From the NCBI RefSeq assembly GCF_000471905.2, contig NW_006499775.1:281613-345612 (forward strand): DNA of 64,000 bases. Reading direction: 5' to 3'. Under the pieces are notes generated by a model, which was given only the letters and a program-made list of their open reading frames with translations, made no database searches and was not told the DNA's origin. Position numbers and translations under genes: made by a program. The stretch is from Amborella trichopoda. Taxonomy: Eukaryota > Streptophyta > Magnoliopsida > Amborellales > Amborellaceae. Positions 59,838 to 64,000 of this stretch are shown here, in pieces; the first letter of the stretch is position 1, and each line of letters starts with the position of its first letter.

Positions 59838-60230
59838 GGGAAAATATTGTATAAAGCCGAGGCTCTAAACAATTAAATTAGAGCCTACCTAAAAATTTCC
59901 ACTGGAAAAGGTTGTTTTGATTCTCAAATATCCTCAAATTGATCATCTCGACATCAAGATGCATGGAAACGAGAAAAAAATGGATTTCAACTTTTGGGAA
60001 TAGTGTATTTTGTAATGCATTTTTTTACCGTTAATTTTCAAGATTTTCAACTTTACATAGATCTATCAATCTACATTATTTTTTAAGCTTTAAACTTTAC
60101 AAATAAAAATCAAAATATATTTTAAAGCTATCAAAACGATCTCCAGTATTTAAATCATGTTTCTCGATACTATTTGAAAGTAGGCTCTAATTTGATTGTT
60201 TAGAGCATAGGCTCTATACAAACCCCACCC
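59838..60230 (+). mobile_element. Family A Mutator-like MITE with 9-bp TSD (8/9)
   Basis: A 393-bp element with terminal inverted repeats of about 50 bp: it begins GGGAAAATATTGTATAAAGC and the complement of its end begins GGGTGGGGTTTGTATAGAGC. Both continue into CTCTAAACAAT(T/C)AAATTAGAGCC. The flanks are ATATTTAAA (59829-59837) and ATGTTTAAA (60231-60239). This is the best-preserved inverted repeat of the family in the window and makes a good reference copy. Confidence 0.82.
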
Positions 60231-60329
60231 ATGTTTAAATATAAAAAACAAAACATGATTCATTATTAAATTCTCTTGGTATGTAAGGGTTCAATACAAG
60301 GTCTTAACTTCAAATTTTAACCTACCCAA

Positions 60330-60656
60330 TAAATTAACAACTGCGCTATAGTCGAAATTAGGTATGAGAACAATCATTCATCGAGATTGCTTTCTAGACT
60401 GCTTCTCTCAATGCAAATGCCAAGTCTCCATGGGAATTACACTTAAATTCCAAAAGTTTCAAAAATTTTCTTAGTACATTATTGAATTCAAATAAATACT
60501 ATTAAAGCATACACCACACTTACTCCCTCCAGCAAAAGAAAACAACAAGAAAGTAACAACTTGTGTTACAGTCGAAATTATAAACGAAAAAAAAAAAAAT
60601 TAATGTAGATTGTTTGTCTAGACCCCATCTCTCATTGCAATTACTCGTTGTCAATG
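60330..60656 (+). repeat. Dispersed repeat left of the LINE fragment
   Basis: One unit's tail (60340-60525: CTCTCAATGCAAATGCCAAG ... GCATACACCACACTTA) runs into a second unit's head (CTCCCTCCAGCAAAAG ... GTTACAGTCGAAATTA). A full related unit lies right of the LINE at 61805-62030. Confidence 0.55.
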
Positions 60657-60664
60657 GGTATGTT

Positions 60665-61755
60665 TTTTTTATCTTTGTTATGCACGACTTAATTAGACAC
60701 CTACAAGACGAGTTACTGCAGTGCATATTGTTTGCAGATGATATAGTTTTGATCAAGAAAGCCTGAGTTGGCGTTAACACAATGTTCAAACTTTGGAGGG
60801 ATTCTTTAGAATCTAAAGGTCTTAAAATTAGCCTGACTAAGACATAATATATGAAATGCAAGTTTAGTAATAATAAGAGTAGAGACGAAAAAGTAGTTAA
60901 GATTGACATCCAAATCGCACTTTCGATATCTTAGGACGATAATAGAGATTGAGGAAGATGCCGCACTGTAGAATTTGCGACAATCGAAATAATGAAGAGA
61001 TGGAAATATCAACAAGGCATATACGTGGTTAGGCAATAGTGCCTACGTCCATAGAGGGTGAACCAATATCTCATTCATAGGGATTACTCTAATTTATCAG
61101 GAATTTATAGAGTTACAATTATTGTTTTTTAGGAAACAAAACTTAATACAACTGTAATCACACAAAATAAGAAACTCAATATAGGAAACTTAATATTTTG
61201 TAATATACAATATAGGAAATTCAGTATCTGGTTTCTATAACTGTCAACATGTACATAGAATTAGAGTTGAGATGGGTGAAGTAGAGATGTACAACCAGAA
61301 ATTCATTTGATTGTCGCATACCAATAAAGCTGAACAATAAGTTCTATAAGATAACTGCGAGACTAGCTTTGCTCTATGGCGCAGAATATAGAGTGGTTCA
61401 AAAATAATATACCCATAAAATGAGTGTAGCAGATATGAGAATATTTGATGGATGAGTGGCAAATCAAGAAATGAATACATTTGAAAAAATTTAGGTGTCA
61501 CCACGGCGATAAGATGAGAGGGAGTAGACTTTGGTAGGTTGGCCAAGTAGTGTAGAGCCAGTACGATACTTGTTAGGAGGTGTGAGTTAGTTCAAGTATT
61601 GAGAATATATATATATGGATGTGTTTTGAAGTTTGAGAAAATACATGGAGACTTATGACCTCTCTAAGGGTATAGCCCTTAATAGAGCATAATGACATAC
61701 TAGAATTTATGTAGCCGACTTCAATTAGTTGAAAAAAATATTTGACAATGATGAA
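60665..61755 (+). mobile_element. RTE-type LINE fragment with reverse-transcriptase FADD motif
   Basis: Plus-strand conceptual translation gives HLQDELLQCILFADDIVLI, the reverse-transcriptase motif with its catalytic Asp pair, followed by LESKGLKISLTKT and KCKFSNNKSRDEKVVKIDI. In-frame stops lie between these blocks. The right part reaches the 3' end GTAGCCGACTTCAATTAGTT with a GATGA tail at about 61755. It is a dead copy, bracketed by two copies of another repeat (60527-60656 and 61805-62030). Confidence 0.8.
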
Positions 61756-61804
61756 ATTTCTTTATATTATTGATGAGAAATACTCGGGCAACACAGCTTG
61801 GACT

Positions 61805-62030
61805 TACTCCCTCGAGCAAAAGAACATAACAAGAAAATAACAACTTTGTGTTATAGCTGAAATTAAAAAAAAATAATCGTTAATATAGATTTTGTCTAGA
61901 CTCCATTTCTCAATGCAAATGCCAATAATCCATTGGAATTCCACATGAATTTCAAATTTTCAAATTTGTTCATAGCACATTATTATTGAATGTAGAGAAA
62001 TACTATTGGAGCATACTTTACACTTAATTA
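61805..62030 (+). repeat. Dispersed repeat right of the LINE fragment
   Basis: CTCCCTCGAGCAAAAGAACA, TGTGTTATAGCTGAAATTA, CTCAATGCAAATGCCAATAA and GCATACTTTACACTTA reproduce the left repeat in the same order. The LINE may therefore have been inserted in, or duplicated along with, this unit. Confidence 0.55.
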
Positions 62031-62130
62031 AGAAAAGCTACTATAAAAATAATTGTTATCTAAATTTTCAGAATCCATTGTAGAATCACCAAATGAGTTT
62101 TTGAATAAAAAAAAAAATCTGAGCTCTTAG

Positions 62131-62629
62131 CAGTGTTCGCAAAATCAAACCAGAATGATTAACTAGACATGGGTCTAGAAGCGATTTAACAGGCCTAACC
62201 GGTAAACCGGTTGATTCAACCGTTCTACCCAAGCAAGTCCCAGAAAGTAAAAAAAAGAGTTGAAAAAATAAAAAAGATAAAAAAAACTACTAAAATATGA
62301 AAAGATATGAAAAGTATATAAAGAATAACTATAGCAAAACACATTAAAATGAAGTTTAAAATTAATGAAAAATATAAAATTTAACTAATCGATTTTGAAT
62401 TAACGTGAGTATTAATGACATTTTTTTTTTAATCTTTACCATAATGTAAAGAATATTAAAAAATATACTACAAACCAAATTTTTTATTTTTGAGATTTTA
62501 TATATATTTTTTAACTTTTTTAAAATACCGGTCAATCACCAAAACCATCCAAAACAGAAACAGGTCACTCGCCGGTTCCAATCTAACTTGAAAGTTAGAA
62601 GCCAGACCGCCCCAATTTTTCTTACAATG
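62131..62629. mobile_element. hAT-type MITE, copy 2, 8-bp TSD (7/8)
   Basis: A 499-bp element sharing CAGTGTTCGCAAAATC, AGACATGGGTCTAGAAGCG, GGCCTAACCGGTAAACCGG and the end TTTTTCTTACAATG with the 39159 copy. The flanks are GCTCTTAG (62123-62130) and GGTCTTAG (62630-62637). Confidence 0.82.
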
Positions 62630-63239
62630 GGTCTTAGAACCTAGACTTCGATAGTTAAAAAATTGAAAGTCTTAATTCAATCGTAAAACATCATTTTTTG
62701 AGGCACATATAAAGTTATAAAAGTGTGTGAAACTTTTTTTCGGTGAGAATAGTAACTGGGTTGAGGAGGTTAGAAGTTTAGCTCCTAAAAGTACTCTTAA
62801 ATAGAATTTCATTTGAGGGAATAAATGGCTCATATGCTCCCCTAGGACCATGTACCATGTTTGTTTGATTTTAAGTTTTTTTTTTTTTGCCAAAAAAAAA
62901 AAAACTATTGCAAGAGTACAATGCCCATTTACTATCTCGAGTAAACCCGATATAGGAGTAATTTTAGGACCCAAGGTCTAACCTCTTCAACCTATCGATG
63001 AACTTCAATTAAAAAAAAAAAAAAAAAAAAATAAGTATATCCAGATTGAAAAGAGAATGTCCAATTGTTGAAGGACATGATCTCAGCATAAAAAAAAGAA
63101 ATCATTTTTTTTTATTTTGAAAATAATTATCTAGATTAAAAAATCCTTCCTCATTAAGTCTTTTGAATGAGGGATTAGATGCACAACACACATAATCTTT
63201 CTTTTTTCTCTTTGCCTTTTTGGTTGGAATTAAACGGAA

Positions 63240-63400
63240 TGTAGACTTTAGGTACAAGGAGGTCACAATCACTTGTTAAATTCTTTTGAATCCATAAAAC
63301 AAATGTAAGCACCAAATGTTACATCCAATGCTCGAGCTCCATTGCGACCTTCATATACCAAATATAAATAATCTCATTATATACGTAAGCCAAGCAACAA
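63240..63400 (+). mobile_element. Family B MITE fragment
   Basis: GTACAAGGAGGTCACAATCA and AATAATCTCATTATATACG correspond to the two ends. The extreme left terminus is missing. Confidence 0.45.
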
Positions 63401-63940
63401 AGTAATTTTGCTTTGAATCCTTAAAGAACTTAGAGGCTAAGGAAAAAAATGGCGAAGGAAACTCACATTTTGGGCAGATTACAACTTTGAAATCATCTTT
63501 AGATAAAGAGTATGTTTGAAGTGACAGGTATAATTTTAAAGTCTAAAAAAAAATTAAAAGGACATATTTAGTCAGTTGATTCGTCATGAGTTAAGGGCAA
63601 CTTTGTCATACTTTAGAAAAAGCAGGGATGCTTTTGACATTGGTCTGAGTTCGTACGTGGCAGGCACTGGGCATGAAAGGGGAGAATATTGAAGCCAAAA
63701 GAAAAAGAAAAAGAAAATAAAATAAAAGGGGTTGAGCTGAGCAATATACACTGCACATTACAATTTTAAATTTGTTATTTTATGCGTGCGTTTTCAAAGG
63801 GAGGTATCTTTATATTTCCCAAAATTGCAGAGGCCAGTTGGCTCAGTCAACCTAGGTTTTGGATGATTTACTTTATTAATGTGTGTAACATGGCCGAGGC
63901 TAGATGTCACCTTGCAATTTGAATAAATAAATGAACCCAT

Positions 63941-63991
63941 TCTCTCTCTCTCTCTCTCTCTTAAAATGAAACTATTCTCTCTCTCTCTCTA
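63941..63991. repeat. Two (CT)n microsatellites
   Basis: CT runs at 63941-63961 and 63975-63990 are separated by AAAATGAAACTATT. The unit ATGAA(C)C...(CT)n appears twice, suggesting a small duplication. Confidence 0.85.
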
Positions 63992-64000
63992 CTAAATGAA

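Larger units (their letters stand above)
51301..64000. other. Intergenic, repeat-rich; no gene supported
   Basis: Beyond the assembly gap the sequence holds CT-rich low-complexity DNA (51410-51480), several family A copies, a fold-back-like element, an RTE LINE fragment, an hAT MITE and CT microsatellites at the right end. CpG-containing islands near 53270-53540, 54960-55400 and 56850-57010 have open frames but no recognisable domain. 57600-58780 and 62640-63940 showed nothing I could assign apart from a partial family B copy. Confidence 0.6.

Overview
The window is nuclear DNA of a flowering plant. It is AT-rich, has long spliced genes with GT-AG introns, CT/GA-rich leaders, plant RTE-type LINE debris and many MITEs. 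The species cannot be fixed from the sequence. Only two protein-coding genes could be reconstructed, both on the minus strand. Nearly all the other open frames are chance frames in repeats or introns. A 525-base run of N (50776-51300) marks an assembly gap.

Gene 1 (12536-31466, minus) is an apparently intact orthologue of PASTICCINO1 (PAS1), an FKBP-type immunophilin. Twenty coding exons join without a frameshift into 627 codons (three FKBP domains, three TPRs, a charged tail ending in CSIL). Its 19 introns make up about 90% of the gene and carry a LINE insertion with target-site duplications, a smaller LINE insertion, an hAT MITE, a Stowaway-like MITE and several tandem duplications. One intron appears to be of the GC-AG type.

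Gene 2 (47769-50442, minus) has five exons encoding 419 residues of a conserved plant protein family of unknown function. It begins with an acidic EFWLP segment and ends in LPQEWTY. A 21-base C run starts immediately after its stop codon in the transcript sense.

Region by region: 1-12040 is intergenic and repeat-rich. 12040-32060 is PAS1 with its UTRs. 32060-47640 is intergenic, with many 0.2-0.4 kb elements and a 1.44 kb PIF/Harbinger-like element. 47640-50700 is gene 2. 51301-64000 is intergenic, with more MITEs, a LINE fragment and an hAT MITE.

The most notable content is a dense set of short inverted-repeat transposons whose boundaries can be read from target-site duplications: two Mutator-like families (here A and B; 9-bp duplications; about 17 and 8 copies), a fold-back-like Mutator-type element with internal palindromes, three hAT MITEs (8-bp), a Stowaway element (TA) and a PIF/Harbinger-like element (TTA). 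No new multi-gene system was found. The two genes show no functional link beyond being neighbours.
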